DNA of 64,000 nt from DASUBV01 sp036501025 (lineage in GTDB: Bacteria > Actinomycetota > Actinomycetes > Streptosporangiales > Streptosporangiaceae). This document shows, piece by piece, positions 7,916-16,176 of this stretch (the stretch's first letter is position 1; each line of letters starts with the position of its first letter). The notes under the pieces are model-generated. The model saw only the letters and a program-made list of their open reading frames with translations, ran no database searches and was not told where the DNA came from. The translations under genes were made by a program, and so were the position numbers. The stretch spans positions 1-64,000 of the forward strand of contig DASYBB010000243.1 in assembly GCA_036501025.1 (NCBI GenBank), written 5' to 3'.

Positions 7916-9894
7916 CGCTCGGCCTCCGCTCGGGTCCGGGGCGCCCCGCCGGTGGCGTCGCTGAGCACCCCGGCCGGCGGGTTGAGGTCGGCGACCGGCA
8001 GCGCGTCCCGCGAGCCGTACTCATAGGGTCCGGACAGCACGACCGGGACGCGGGCGAAGTTGCCCGGCGGCGGCGGCGAGGGCACCTGCCATTCCAGGCC
8101 CCGCGACCGCCACGGGTTGTCCGCCGCCCGCACCCGGGCGAAGCCGGTCGACCACACGAAGTTGATCACGAACAGCAGGATCGAGCCGCCCAGGAAGAAC
8201 GACGAGATCGACACCCAGTCGTTCAGCGTCTGCAGGTTCCGCGCGTACTCGAACACCCGCCGCGGCTGGCCGGCCATGCCGACCGCGAACAGCGGCAGGA
8301 AGGTCGAGTTGAAGGAAATGAACATGAGCCAGAACTGGGCCTTGCCGAGACCCTCGTTCAGGGACAGGCCGGTCATCTTGGGCAGCCAGTAGTAGATGCC
8401 CGCCATCAGCGCGAAGATCAGGCCGCCCATGATCGTGTAATGGAAGTGGGCCATCACGAAGAAGCTGCCGTGCTCGGTGGTGTCGGCGGGCACGTCGGAC
8501 AGGAAGACCCCGGAGATGCCGCCGATGAGGAAGTTGAAGTACATGCCGAGCGCGAACAGCATCGGCACCGAGAAACGGATCTTCGCCTTCCACAGGGTCC
8601 CCATGGCGACCAGGTAGATGAACCCGGTCGGGATGGAGATGAGCTCCGTGGTGAGCATGAACAGCGGCCGCATGTCCGGGTTGATCCCGCTGTCGAACAG
8701 GTGGTGCTGCCAGACGAAGAAGCTCAGCAGGGTCACGCCGATCATCCCGGCCGCGGCCGTCTTGTAGCCGAACAGCGGCTTGCGGCAGAACACCGGCAGG
8801 ATCTCCGAGACGATCCCGAAGCCGGGCAGGGCCAGGATGTACACCTCGGGGTGGCCGAAGAACCAGAAGAGGTTCTGGTAGAGGTAGCTGCTCCCGCCGA
8901 GCGCGTCCTCGAAGAACGCCGTCTGCACCGTCCGGTCGGTGATGATCATGTACATCCCGGCGACCAGGACGGGCGCGGCCAGCACCATCAGGAACGAGGT
9001 CGCCACCATCGACCACACGAACATGGGCACCCGGCTCCAGCGCATCCCCGGCGCCCGGTAGCAGACGACGGTGATGATGATGTTGAACCCGGCCAGGATG
9101 ATCGAGATCCCCATCAGGCCGAACGCGATCGCGTAGGAGTCGGCTCCGAGCGTGGACTGGATGGACAGCGGCGCGTAGCCGGTCCAGCCGAACGGGAACC
9201 CGCCCAGCAGCAGGCCGGACAGCAGGATGAGGAACGCGCACGGGGTGAGCCAGAACGACAGCGCCTCGATCCGGGGGAAGGCCACCCGCTTCGAGCCGAT
9301 CATGAGCGGAACCAGGTAGTTGCCGAACGGGCCGAGGATGACAGAGCTCATCAGCATCATCATCATCGTCCCGTGCTCGCCCACGAGCTCGACGTAGACC
9401 TGGGAGGTGAAGACGTGCTGGGTGGGCGAGAGCAGCTCGGTCCGGATGGCCATGGCGAACAGCCCGGCGGTGCAGAAGTAGATGATCATCCCGACCAGGT
9501 ACTGGAGCCCGACCACCTTGTGGTCCAGCGAGTACCGGAAGTACTTGGCCAGGCCGGTCAGCTCCTCGTCGGCCAGCGGGTCGCTGGGCGCCGCCGGGCG
9601 GCCGGCCAGCTGCCGCCCGAAGTCGTTGAAGACCCCGAGCCCGCCCAGCCAGCCGACGATGGCCAGCAGGTAGCCGAGCACGATCGGCAGGTCGCTGGAG
9701 TCCGACAAGGGGAGCTGCTGGTACCCGCTGCCGAGGAAGTTGCCGAGCAGGTGGCCGATGAGGTAGCCGACGGCGGCGCCGGCCAGGGCGGTGTGGATGG
9801 CCGGCCGCCGCCACCATGGCCGGCGCGGCCGGGCACTGGCCGGCGCGCCGCCGCTCGGCCCGTGCGCTTGCTCCGGGCGGGTCTCGATGGCCAT
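7912..9894 (-). CDS. ctaD: Cytochrome c oxidase subunit I (divergent heme-copper oxidase)
   Basis: The 660-residue catalytic subunit, which binds low-spin heme and the heme-CuB oxygen site. Heme and copper ligands are present: His174 (GEHGT), His348 with Glu350 and Tyr352 (GHPEVY), His397/398 (WQHH), and His483/485 (AHFHY). Two extra hydrophobic segments (about 33-50 and 71-88) precede the standard first helix, which begins near SLDHK (122). Several otherwise conserved residues differ. The D-channel segment usually GAPDxAFPRxN reads GSKRVAFPRIE, with Arg203 and Glu210 replacing Asp and Asn. The K-channel lysine of PTGxK is Ile426. The HD pair before AHFHY is HG. It is coupled to ctaE by ATGA overlap. 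It is an oxygen reductase by its ligands, but the proton path must be non-standard. Confidence 0.93.
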   Translation of the reverse strand: MAIETRPEQAHGPSGGAPASARPRRPWWRRPAIHTALAGAAVGYLIGHLLGNFLGSGYQQLPLSDSSDLPIVLGYLLAIVGWLGGLGVFNDFGRQLAGRPAAPSDPLADEELTGLAKYFRYSLDHKVVGLQYLVGMIIYFCTAGLFAMAIRTELLSPTQHVFTSQVYVELVGEHGTMMMMLMSSVILGPFGNYLVPLMIGSKRVAFPRIEALSFWLTPCAFLILLSGLLLGGFPFGWTGYAPLSIQSTLGADSYAIAFGLMGISIILAGFNIIITVVCYRAPGMRWSRVPMFVWSMVATSFLMVLAAPVLVAGMYMIITDRTVQTAFFEDALGGSSYLYQNLFWFFGHPEVYILALPGFGIVSEILPVFCRKPLFGYKTAAAGMIGVTLLSFFVWQHHLFDSGINPDMRPLFMLTTELISIPTGFIYLVAMGTLWKAKIRFSVPMLFALGMYFNFLIGGISGVFLSDVPADTTEHGSFFVMAHFHYTIMGGLIFALMAGIYYWLPKMTGLSLNEGLGKAQFWLMFISFNSTFLPLFAVGMAGQPRRVFEYARNLQTLNDWVSISSFFLGGSILLFVINFVWSTGFARVRAADNPWRSRGLEWQVPSPPPPGNFARVPVVLSGPYEYGSRDALPVADLNPPAGVLSDATGGAPRTRAEAER

Positions 9895-9930
9895 CCGGTC
9901 ACCTCTTCATCGCGTGCGTCGCGGTCGCGG

Positions 9931-10872
9931 TCACGGCTGGGTCGGGTCCTGCGGCGGGTAGTAGTAGCCGTTGGCGCCGGTGATCCCGGCCTTGGCCATG
10001 GCCTTGTTGATGTTCGGGATCACCGTCGGGTCATAGGTCGTGGCGTACGGCGGGAGCATCGCGGTGATCGCGGCCAGGTGCGCGCGGGCGGCGCTGGCCC
10101 AGGCCTGGAACGACGCCACCGGCATGACCTTGCCGTAGTCGAACATGGCGCCGTGCCACAGGCCGCACAGCTCGGCGCACCGCACGGTGACCTGGCCCAG
10201 GTGCAGCGGCTTGGTGTAGGCGATGTTGTTCACGCCGGGGTTGGCGTCGGCCTTGACCCCGAGCTGGTAGGCCCAGAAGCTGTGGATCACGTCCAGCGAG
10301 GTCACGTTGAACTGCACGTTCTGCCCGACCGGCAGCCGCAGCTCGCTGGTCTCGAACCCGCCGAGCTGCGGGTACCGGTAGGTGAACCGCCACTGCTGGG
10401 CGATGACCTGCACCTGCAGGACGTTCCCGCCCGGCTTCCAGATCGGGCTCGGCCCCTCGCCCGCGCCCGCGCCGTTGGCGGTGACCAGCTCGACCCAGCC
10501 GAAGCCGGCCAGGAACAGCACGATCACGGTCGTGGCGGTGACCCAGATGCCCTGCACCCGGCGGTTCCCGTGCAGCGGGGGACCGTCTTCCTCGTCGCCC
10601 TCGCGGTGCCGCCAGACGACCAGCGCGTAGCCGAAGTAGATCAGCACGAGCAACATGACCGGCGCGGCCATCACGGCCATCACCTTGATGTCGAACTGCT
10701 GGTTGAGCGCAGCCGACGACATGGTGCCGGGCGGCAGGTGCGGCCCCCACACGAACCAGATGGCCCAGTCGGCGACGAGCGAGGCGACCAGCCACCCGGC
10801 GAAGATCCGCAGCCCGTGGCGCGGCCCGGCGGCCGCGCCGGCGGGTGACGGCGCCTGCTCCGGCGCGGTCAT
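9931..10872 (-). CDS. ctaC: Cytochrome c oxidase subunit II with CuA centre
   Basis: A 313-residue membrane-anchored electron-entry subunit. The extracytoplasmic cupredoxin domain carries a full CuA set: His197 (DVIHSF), then Cys232, Glu234, Cys236, His240 and Met243 in CAELCGLWHGAM. Electron donation from a cytochrome c is therefore expected. Three hydrophobic helices are seen (about 21-42, 63-87, 108-129) rather than the usual two, and no heme c domain follows; the C-terminal 60 residues are a Pro/Tyr-rich tail (YYYPPQDP). The start at 10872 overlaps the stop of the cupredoxin-like gene (ATGA). The frame stays open far upstream to 11697, but that part is antiphase to the preceding gene. Confidence 0.95.
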   Translation of the reverse strand: MTAPEQAPSPAGAAAGPRHGLRIFAGWLVASLVADWAIWFVWGPHLPPGTMSSAALNQQFDIKVMAVMAAPVMLLVLIYFGYALVVWRHREGDEEDGPPLHGNRRVQGIWVTATTVIVLFLAGFGWVELVTANGAGAGEGPSPIWKPGGNVLQVQVIAQQWRFTYRYPQLGGFETSELRLPVGQNVQFNVTSLDVIHSFWAYQLGVKADANPGVNNIAYTKPLHLGQVTVRCAELCGLWHGAMFDYGKVMPVASFQAWASAARAHLAAITAMLPPYATTYDPTVIPNINKAMAKAGITGANGYYYPPQDPTQP

Positions 10873-11555
10873 CAGGCCACGACCTGCATGTTGCCGGTCA
10901 TGTATCCGATCGTCTGCATGGGACCGCCAAATCCGTCGATGAATCCGCCGCCGCACGGGACCCGGCATTGCCAGAAGTACGTCCCGGTCACCCGCGGCGT
11001 CATGAAGCTGAAGGTCATCGTCATGTGCGGGCCGGAGGTGCACGGCGACGTGGCGCACAGGTTGGCCGCCACGCCGGGCGAGGCCATCGGCACACTGAGG
11101 CCGATGCCGGGAATCGAGAATGTGTGCCCGACATTGCAGCCCGACCAGGTGTTGATGGCCGAGTACGGCTTGCCGTTGACGTCCTCGGTATTGCCGATTG
11201 TCCCGGTGACGAGACCAAAGTACGGATTCCGCAGCGGGGTGCAGCCGTCGTAACCGTAGATGGTGACGTTGACCCGGGTTCCGGCCGGAACCGTGAACAC
11301 CGTCGTGTGCACCCAGTCGCCCGTTTTCGGGCTCTTGACGAAATAGGACACCCAGTCCGGCTTGCTGGTCACCGTGTTCTGCGCGTCCTCCTGCAGCGTC
11401 ACGTTGACCTGCGCGCCGCTGTCGGGGGTAACCCCGGCGGCGAAGTTCTCCGTGGCCGGGACGGCCAGCAGGTAATGAATGACCAGGAAAGCAGATCCCG
11501 CGACGACCGCGACGAATGCGATCACCAGCGTCAGCACCCGGGCTGGAACGGACAC
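10872..11555 (-). CDS. Membrane-anchored cupredoxin-like protein, first gene of the oxidase operon
   Basis: A 227-residue protein with an N-terminal signal-anchor (about residues 7-30) and an exported beta-rich domain. The C-terminal segment FWQCRVPCGGGF, followed by Met 12 residues after the second Cys, resembles the ligand loop of subunit II or a cupredoxin. The Cys-x3-Cys spacing is that of CuA, but the His expected four residues after the second Cys is Phe. Upstream His residues (VGHTFSIPG and GPHMTM) could complete a copper site. Two other Cys (CTPL, SGCNV) may form a disulphide. It leads the operon and overlaps ctaC by four bases, so it is probably a copper carrier, an extra electron-transfer domain or an assembly factor. 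I do not recognise a named family. Confidence 0.7.
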   Translation of the reverse strand: MSVPARVLTLVIAFVAVVAGSAFLVIHYLLAVPATENFAAGVTPDSGAQVNVTLQEDAQNTVTSKPDWVSYFVKSPKTGDWVHTTVFTVPAGTRVNVTIYGYDGCTPLRNPYFGLVTGTIGNTEDVNGKPYSAINTWSGCNVGHTFSIPGIGLSVPMASPGVAANLCATSPCTSGPHMTMTFSFMTPRVTGTYFWQCRVPCGGGFIDGFGGPMQTIGYMTGNMQVVA

Positions 11556-11896
11556 CAGCCACCACCCCGCTTCTTAACCGCGAGCAACACCGGATGGCCA
11601 CGTGCGGCCGCTTGGCACCTGCGAAAGCTTGACGGCACTGATCCTGAGGCTCCGGGCGACCCCACGGCAATAAGAACCTCCATGACGAAAATGTCATGAT
11701 CTGGCGACCAGTCCCGATTGGCGGTCAACCAGGAGATACTCGGGCGTGTCCGGAACACCGGGTTTGGGGCTGATGCGCCACCTTGACCCGGGCCGGCGCC
11801 GGGAGTACATGTGCTGGCAGCAAACGTTCGCAGTGGGTCCGGCCGGCGCCGTCGGCCGGACCGCTCGGCGGCAGCTCGCGAGGCGAAGTGGGCTCA
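11556..11896. promoter_or_regulatory. Divergent regulatory region of the oxidase island with two inverted repeats
   Basis: This 341-base gap must hold promoters for both the leftward oxidase operon and the rightward regulator operon. It contains CATGAC-N6-GTCATG at 11681-11698, a dyad of the size bound by dimeric regulators such as the adjacent OmpR-type protein. It also contains a 10-base perfect hairpin (arms 11836-11845 and 11853-11862, 7-base loop) about 35 bases before the regulator start, within its probable leader. No strong -35/-10 pair is evident. Confidence 0.6.
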
Positions 11897-12604
11897 ATGA
11901 TCACAGGGCAAGCGGCGACCGGCCCGGCCGGCCCGCGGATTCTCGTTGTTGACGATGAGCCCGAGGTGAGCAGGCTGGTCGAGCGGGTCCTGGTCGCCGA
12001 CGGCTATGTGGTCAGCCGGGCCGGCGACGGGAAAGACGGGCTCCGGCAGGCCCTGGTCGGATGCTGGGGCCTGATCATCCTGGACCTGATCATGCCGGGG
12101 ATGAGCGGGTCGGAGATGCTGGCCCGGCTCCGGCGCGACCGCCCGGACCAGCCGGTCCTGATCCTGTCCTGCCTGAGCGACGTCATCACAAAGGTGGACT
12201 GCCTCGACCTGGGCGCCCAGGACTACCTGACCAAGCCGTTCCAGCTCGCCGAGTTGCTCGCGCGGGTCCGCGTCCGGCTGCGCGACGACCACCCGAGCCC
12301 GGACGGCCACCTGAAGGACGAGGTCATCCAGGTCGGCGAGCTGAGCCTGGATGTCGGGCGGCTGCAGGCCGATGTCGGGTTCGGGGCCGTGCCGCTGACC
12401 CGCCTGGAGTTCCTGTTCCTGCGGATCCTGATGGATCATGCCGGCCAGGCGGTCCCCAAGGAGCAGCTCCTGGCCTCGGTGTGGGGCCTGGACTTCGATC
12501 CCGGCTCGAACGTCGTCGACGTGTGCGTGCGGCGCCTGCGGTCCAAGCTCGGCTTCGACCTGATCAAGACGGTCCGCGGCTCCGGGTACCAGCTTGCCTC
12601 CTAG
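11897..12604 (+). CDS. OmpR/PhoB-family response regulator
   Basis: A 235-residue two-component regulator. The receiver domain (about 14-125) has the acidic pair DDEPE, the phospho-acceptor Asp in ILDLIMPGMSG (near residue 62) and the conserved Lys in DYLTKPF. The C-terminal winged helix-turn-helix (about 140-235) ends in the usual DVCVRRLRSKLG...VRGSGYQL. ATG 11897 and GTG 11888 are both in frame; the ATG directly begins the receiver lead-in. Its end overlaps the kinase start by 11 bases. Position between the two divergent oxidase operons makes control of oxidase or copper-delivery genes the likely role; the signal is unknown. Confidence 0.9.
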   Translation: MITGQAATGPAGPRILVVDDEPEVSRLVERVLVADGYVVSRAGDGKDGLRQALVGCWGLIILDLIMPGMSGSEMLARLRRDRPDQPVLILSCLSDVITKVDCLDLGAQDYLTKPFQLAELLARVRVRLRDDHPSPDGHLKDEVIQVGELSLDVGRLQADVGFGAVPLTRLEFLFLRILMDHAGQAVPKEQLLASVWGLDFDPGSNVVDVCVRRLRSKLGFDLIKTVRGSGYQLAS

Positions 12605-13658
12605 CACGGCTGCCGCCCGCCGGCCGCGCAGCCTGCCAGCGCCGGCGGTGCCGCGCTCGCGGCCGCAGGCGCCACGCTGGCCGCAGCGCTGGCTGCGGCT
12701 TCAGGCCCGGCGGCGGCCCTGGCGCCTGGCCGCCGCGACGCCGCCGGGCGGCTGGCTCGACCTGGCCTGGCTGCTGCTGTGGCTGCTGGGCCTGGCCGCC
12801 ATCCTGGTGGTCGCGCCCTGGGAGGCGATCGCCTTCCACCTCATCTGGGTCAGCTTCGGCCTGATGATCTGGCATGCCCGGCGGCGGCAGGCGGCTGACG
12901 CGGCCAGCGCCCGGGTCAGCGCGGCGAACTCGCGGCTGCTCGCCGCCCAGGTCCAGTTCCTCCAGGACGCCTCGCACCAGCTCCGGACCCCGATCACGAT
13001 CGCGCTCGGCCACGCCGAGCTGCTGGCCCGGACGGTCGCCGACCGGGCCGGGCAGCGCGACATCCGCGTCGTCGTCGGCGAGCTCAACCGGCTGCGCCGC
13101 CTGAGTGAGCGGCTGCTGGTCATCGCCGCGTCGGAGAACCCCGACTTCCTGCGGCCCGAGCCGGTCGCGGTCGACCAGCTCGCCGCCGAGCTGCTGGGGT
13201 GCTGGCGGCCCGCGGCCGCGCGGGACTGGCAGCTCGGGCCGCTCGACCGGGCCACCGTCGCAGCCGACCGCGAGCGCCTCCGGCTCGCCCTGGACGCGCT
13301 GCTGGAGAACGCGGTCCAGCACACCGGCCCGGGCGACGTGATCCGGCTGTCGGCGGTCCGCGGCCCGGACCCGGCCGCCGTCAGCCTCGTCGTGCAGGAC
13401 AGCGGGCCCGGCATCGCGCCGGGCGAGGTCACGCACATCTTCGAGCGGTTCCGGACCGGCTCGGCGCCGGGCCGCCACGCCGGGACCGGCCTCGGGCTGG
13501 CGCTCGTCCAGGCCGTCGCGCACGGCCACGGCGGGGAGATCCGGGTCGACAGCACGCCCGGTCACGGCAGCCGGTTCGAGCTCCTCCTGCCCGAGCATCC
13601 GGCCGCCCGCCCGGCGGACCGGGCGGGCGATCCGTGCGACCACGGGCGGGCCGGGTGA
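12594..13658 (+). CDS. Sensor histidine kinase partnered with the adjacent regulator
   Basis: A 354-residue membrane kinase starting at TTG 12594 inside the regulator gene. A basic N-terminal 55 residues is followed by two closely spaced helices (about 57-72 and 77-97) with almost no loop outside, so sensing is likely within the membrane or cytosol. No HAMP domain is obvious. The phospho-acceptor His lies in FLQDASHQLRTPITIALGHAE (near residue 129). The ATPase domain shows the N-box ALDALLENAVQH, the G1 box DSGPGIAP, an F-box FERFRTG and the G2 box GTGLGLALVQAV. Redox, heme or copper sensing is suggested by context only. Confidence 0.9.
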   Translation: MPPSTAAARRPRSLPAPAVPRSRPQAPRWPQRWLRLQARRRPWRLAAATPPGGWLDLAWLLLWLLGLAAILVVAPWEAIAFHLIWVSFGLMIWHARRRQAADAASARVSAANSRLLAAQVQFLQDASHQLRTPITIALGHAELLARTVADRAGQRDIRVVVGELNRLRRLSERLLVIAASENPDFLRPEPVAVDQLAAELLGCWRPAAARDWQLGPLDRATVAADRERLRLALDALLENAVQHTGPGDVIRLSAVRGPDPAAVSLVVQDSGPGIAPGEVTHIFERFRTGSAPGRHAGTGLGLALVQAVAHGHGGEIRVDSTPGHGSRFELLLPEHPAARPADRAGDPCDHGRAG

Positions 13659-14254
13659 GCGGCTGGGGCCGCGGCGGCCGGCCGTCACCCCGGGTCCCGC
13701 GGTGGGCGTACCTGGCCGGCCTCGCCGTGCTCGCGATCGGCGTGGCGGTCGGGCTGGTGCACACGCCCAGCCGGTCCGAGCGCGCGGCCGACCTGACGGG
13801 CGTGCTGCAGACGATGAACGCCGACATCGAGTCCTGCGCGGGCGGCGTCGGCGAGTCGCTCACCGCGCTGCGCGAGATCAGCGCCGGGGCCAGCCGCGAC
13901 GTCACCGACGCGGTCACCGTCGCCGGGACCGGCGCGAGCAACTGCTCGCCCGCCAATAACGAGCTGATCGACGACCTCGAGGGCTACGAGGTACCGGAAT
14001 CCCTGGCCAGCTTCCACCTGCAGGCCGCCGTCACCGGGCTGATCAGCTGGGCCGCGCCCGACGCCGAGCAGGTGCAGTCCGAGGTGGCCGCCGTGCTGAC
14101 CGCCCGCAGCCCGGCCAGCCGGGCCGCGGCCCAGCAGGCCCTCGCCGCCGGCCTGCGGCGGCTCGACGCCCAGCGCGCCGCGGCCGACAAGCCGATCCGC
14201 ACCGCGATCTCGGCCCTGGCCGTCCGGGCCGCCCCGCCCCGGCTGCCCGGCTGA
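13655..14254 (+). CDS. Membrane-anchored extracytoplasmic protein, function unknown
   Basis: A 199-residue protein whose GTG start overlaps the kinase stop (GTGA), implying co-expression with the two-component pair. One membrane helix (about residues 18-35, YLAGLAVLAIGVAVGLVH) anchors a roughly 160-residue Ala-rich, probably helical outer domain. It contains two Cys (IESCAGG and SNCSP) about 40 residues apart. No catalytic motif is recognised. It could be an accessory sensor that presents a signal to the kinase, which has no outer domain of its own, or a component of oxidase assembly. Confidence 0.65.
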   Translation: MSGWGRGGRPSPRVPRWAYLAGLAVLAIGVAVGLVHTPSRSERAADLTGVLQTMNADIESCAGGVGESLTALREISAGASRDVTDAVTVAGTGASNCSPANNELIDDLEGYEVPESLASFHLQAAVTGLISWAAPDAEQVQSEVAAVLTARSPASRAAAQQALAAGLRRLDAQRAAADKPIRTAISALAVRAAPPRLPG

Positions 14255-14286
14255 CCGCCCGTGCCCGTGGGGAGGGGTGACCGCCG

Positions 14287-16176
14287 GTGCCGGGGATGAA
14301 CTCCGGGCTCAGCGACACGAACCCGGTCCTGGTCGCAGCGTTCAAGGCCGCACTGCTGCATCAGGGCCTGGCCGTCGTCGCCCTGCTCGCGGTCATGGCG
14401 CTGGCCTGGCTCGGCGCGCGTCAGTGGCTCCCCGCAGGCGGCCGCGCGGCCGAGCCGGCCAGCCTCGAGCCGGCCGCGCCGGAGCCGGCCGGACGGCGGG
14501 CGCTGCGGATCGGCTTCGGGATCCTCTGGATTCTCGACGGCCTGCTGCAGGCCCAGCCCGCCATGCCGGCCGGCCTGCCCGGCCAGGTCATCGCGCCGGC
14601 CGCGGCGGGGTCGCCGGACTGGGTTCAGCACCTGGTGAACTGGGCCGGGACGACGTGGTCGTATCACCCGGTCCAGGCCGGCGCGGCCGCGGTCTGGATC
14701 CAGGCCGGCATCGGCGCCTGGCTCGTCGCGGCCGGCCGCGGCCGGGCCTCCCGGCTGGCCGGGCTGGCCAGCGCCGGCTGGGCCGCGGTGGTCTGGGTCT
14801 TCGGCGAGGCGCTCGGCGGGATCCTCGCGCCGGGCCAGAGCATCCTGTACGGCGCGCCCGGCGCGGCGCTGCTGTACCTCGCCGCCGGGCTGCTGGTCGC
14901 GCTGCCGGCCCGGTCCTGGCGGACGGCGCGGGCCGGGCGGCTCATCCTCGGCGCGCTGGGCGTGTTCTTCATCGGCATGGCCGTCCTGCAGGCCTGGCCG
15001 GGCCGGGGCTTCTGGTCCGGCACCGCGCCCGGGCGGCCCGGCTCGCTGGCCAGCATGGCCGGCGACATGTCCGCGGTCCCGCAGCCCCGGTTCCTGGCCG
15101 GCTGGGTCAGCGGCTTCGGGTCGCTGGCCGCGGCGCACGGCTTCGCGGTCAACCTGGCCGCCGTGATCGTGCTCGCGGCCGCAGGCGCCGGGCTGCTCAG
15201 CCGCCGCCCGCGGCTGCTGCGCCCGGCGCTCCTGGTCCTGGCCGCCTTCTGCCTGGCCGACTGGGTGCTGGTCCAGGATCTCGGCTTCCTGGGCGGCCTG
15301 GGCACCGACCCCAACAGCATGATCCCCATCGCGCTCATCGCGGCCGGCGGCTACCTGGCCCTGGCCCGCGTCCCGGCCGAGGCCGGCGTAGCGGCCACGA
15401 CACCCGGCCGGGCGGCGCCGGACGCGGCGACGGCTGAGCCCCGGCCGGCGGCCGGCGAGCGGGCCGGGCTCAGGCCGGCCGGACAGCGTGCCGCTCGGCT
15501 GGCGCGGGCCGTGGCGGCGGCGCCGGTGCGGGTGCTGGTCGCGGCGTGGGCCGCCGCCGTGGTCGTCCTCGGGGCCGCGCCCATGGCCATGGCCCAGGCC
15601 AGCCCGCAGGCCGACCCGATCATCGCCCAGGCCATCGCGGGCTCGTACGCGACGCTGGACCTCCCGGCCCCGGCCTTCCGGCTGACCGACCAGGACGGAA
15701 CCAGCGTCAGCCTGGCCGGCCTGCGCGGCAAGGTCGTGCTGCTCACCTTCCTCGATCCGGTCTGCACGTCGGACTGCCCGCTGATCGCGCAGGAGTTCCG
15801 CCAGGCCGACCAGGTCCTCGGCCGCCAGTCCCGCCACGTCGAGCTGGTCGCGATCGTCGCCAACCCGCTGTACCGCGAGCTCGCCTACACCCGGGCCTTC
15901 GACCGGCAGGAATCCCTGACCGGGCTGCCGAACTGGCGGTACCTGACCGGCCCGGTCGCGCAGCTGAGCCGGGCCTGGCGCGCGTACGGCGTCGGCGTCG
16001 GAGTCGTGCCGGCCGGCGGCATGGTCGCCCACCCGGACATCGCGTTCGTGATCAGCGCCCGCGGCCGCATCCGGGCCGAGCTGGACTTCGACCCCGGCCC
16101 CGGCACGGCCAGCTCGGTCTCGTCGTTCGCCGCCGAGCTGACCGGCGCCGCCCGGCAGGCCCTGCGGTCGCCATGA
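14287..16176 (+). CDS. Multi-TM protein fused to SCO/SenC-type copper-chaperone thioredoxin domain
   Basis: A 629-residue fusion. Residues about 15-370 form a hydrophobic region of roughly eight or nine helices with repeated Trp/Gly-rich segments (GFGILWILDGLLQAQPAMP, WSYHPVQAGAAAVW, WVFGEALGGILAPGQS). A linker and a signal-like helix (about 420-440, ending APMAMAQASPQ) lead into a SCO1/SenC-like thioredoxin domain: FRLTDQDGTSVSLAGLRGKV, the copper-binding Cys493-x3-Cys497 (CTSDC) and the partner His582 (AHPD). SCO proteins load the CuA site of subunit II, so the target is the neighbouring CtaC. GTG 14287 follows GGGGAGGGG. The downstream lipoprotein gene overlaps by ATGA. The fusion to a membrane domain is unusual. 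Confidence 0.85.
   Translation: MPGMNSGLSDTNPVLVAAFKAALLHQGLAVVALLAVMALAWLGARQWLPAGGRAAEPASLEPAAPEPAGRRALRIGFGILWILDGLLQAQPAMPAGLPGQVIAPAAAGSPDWVQHLVNWAGTTWSYHPVQAGAAAVWIQAGIGAWLVAAGRGRASRLAGLASAGWAAVVWVFGEALGGILAPGQSILYGAPGAALLYLAAGLLVALPARSWRTARAGRLILGALGVFFIGMAVLQAWPGRGFWSGTAPGRPGSLASMAGDMSAVPQPRFLAGWVSGFGSLAAAHGFAVNLAAVIVLAAAGAGLLSRRPRLLRPALLVLAAFCLADWVLVQDLGFLGGLGTDPNSMIPIALIAAGGYLALARVPAEAGVAATTPGRAAPDAATAEPRPAAGERAGLRPAGQRAARLARAVAAAPVRVLVAAWAAAVVVLGAAPMAMAQASPQADPIIAQAIAGSYATLDLPAPAFRLTDQDGTSVSLAGLRGKVVLLTFLDPVCTSDCPLIAQEFRQADQVLGRQSRHVELVAIVANPLYRELAYTRAFDRQESLTGLPNWRYLTGPVAQLSRAWRAYGVGVGVVPAGGMVAHPDIAFVISARGRIRAELDFDPGPGTASSVSSFAAELTGAARQALRSP

Noticed and set aside
8440..10848. 802-codon open frame on the plus strand
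   Set aside because: It is antisense to the well-supported ctaD and ctaC genes; long open antisense frames are expected in very GC-rich DNA, and the translation is low-complexity.
10873..11697. Extension of the ctaC frame upstream to 11697
   Set aside because: The extension is out of phase with, and overlaps fully, the cupredoxin-like gene; the real start at 10872 overlaps that gene's stop.
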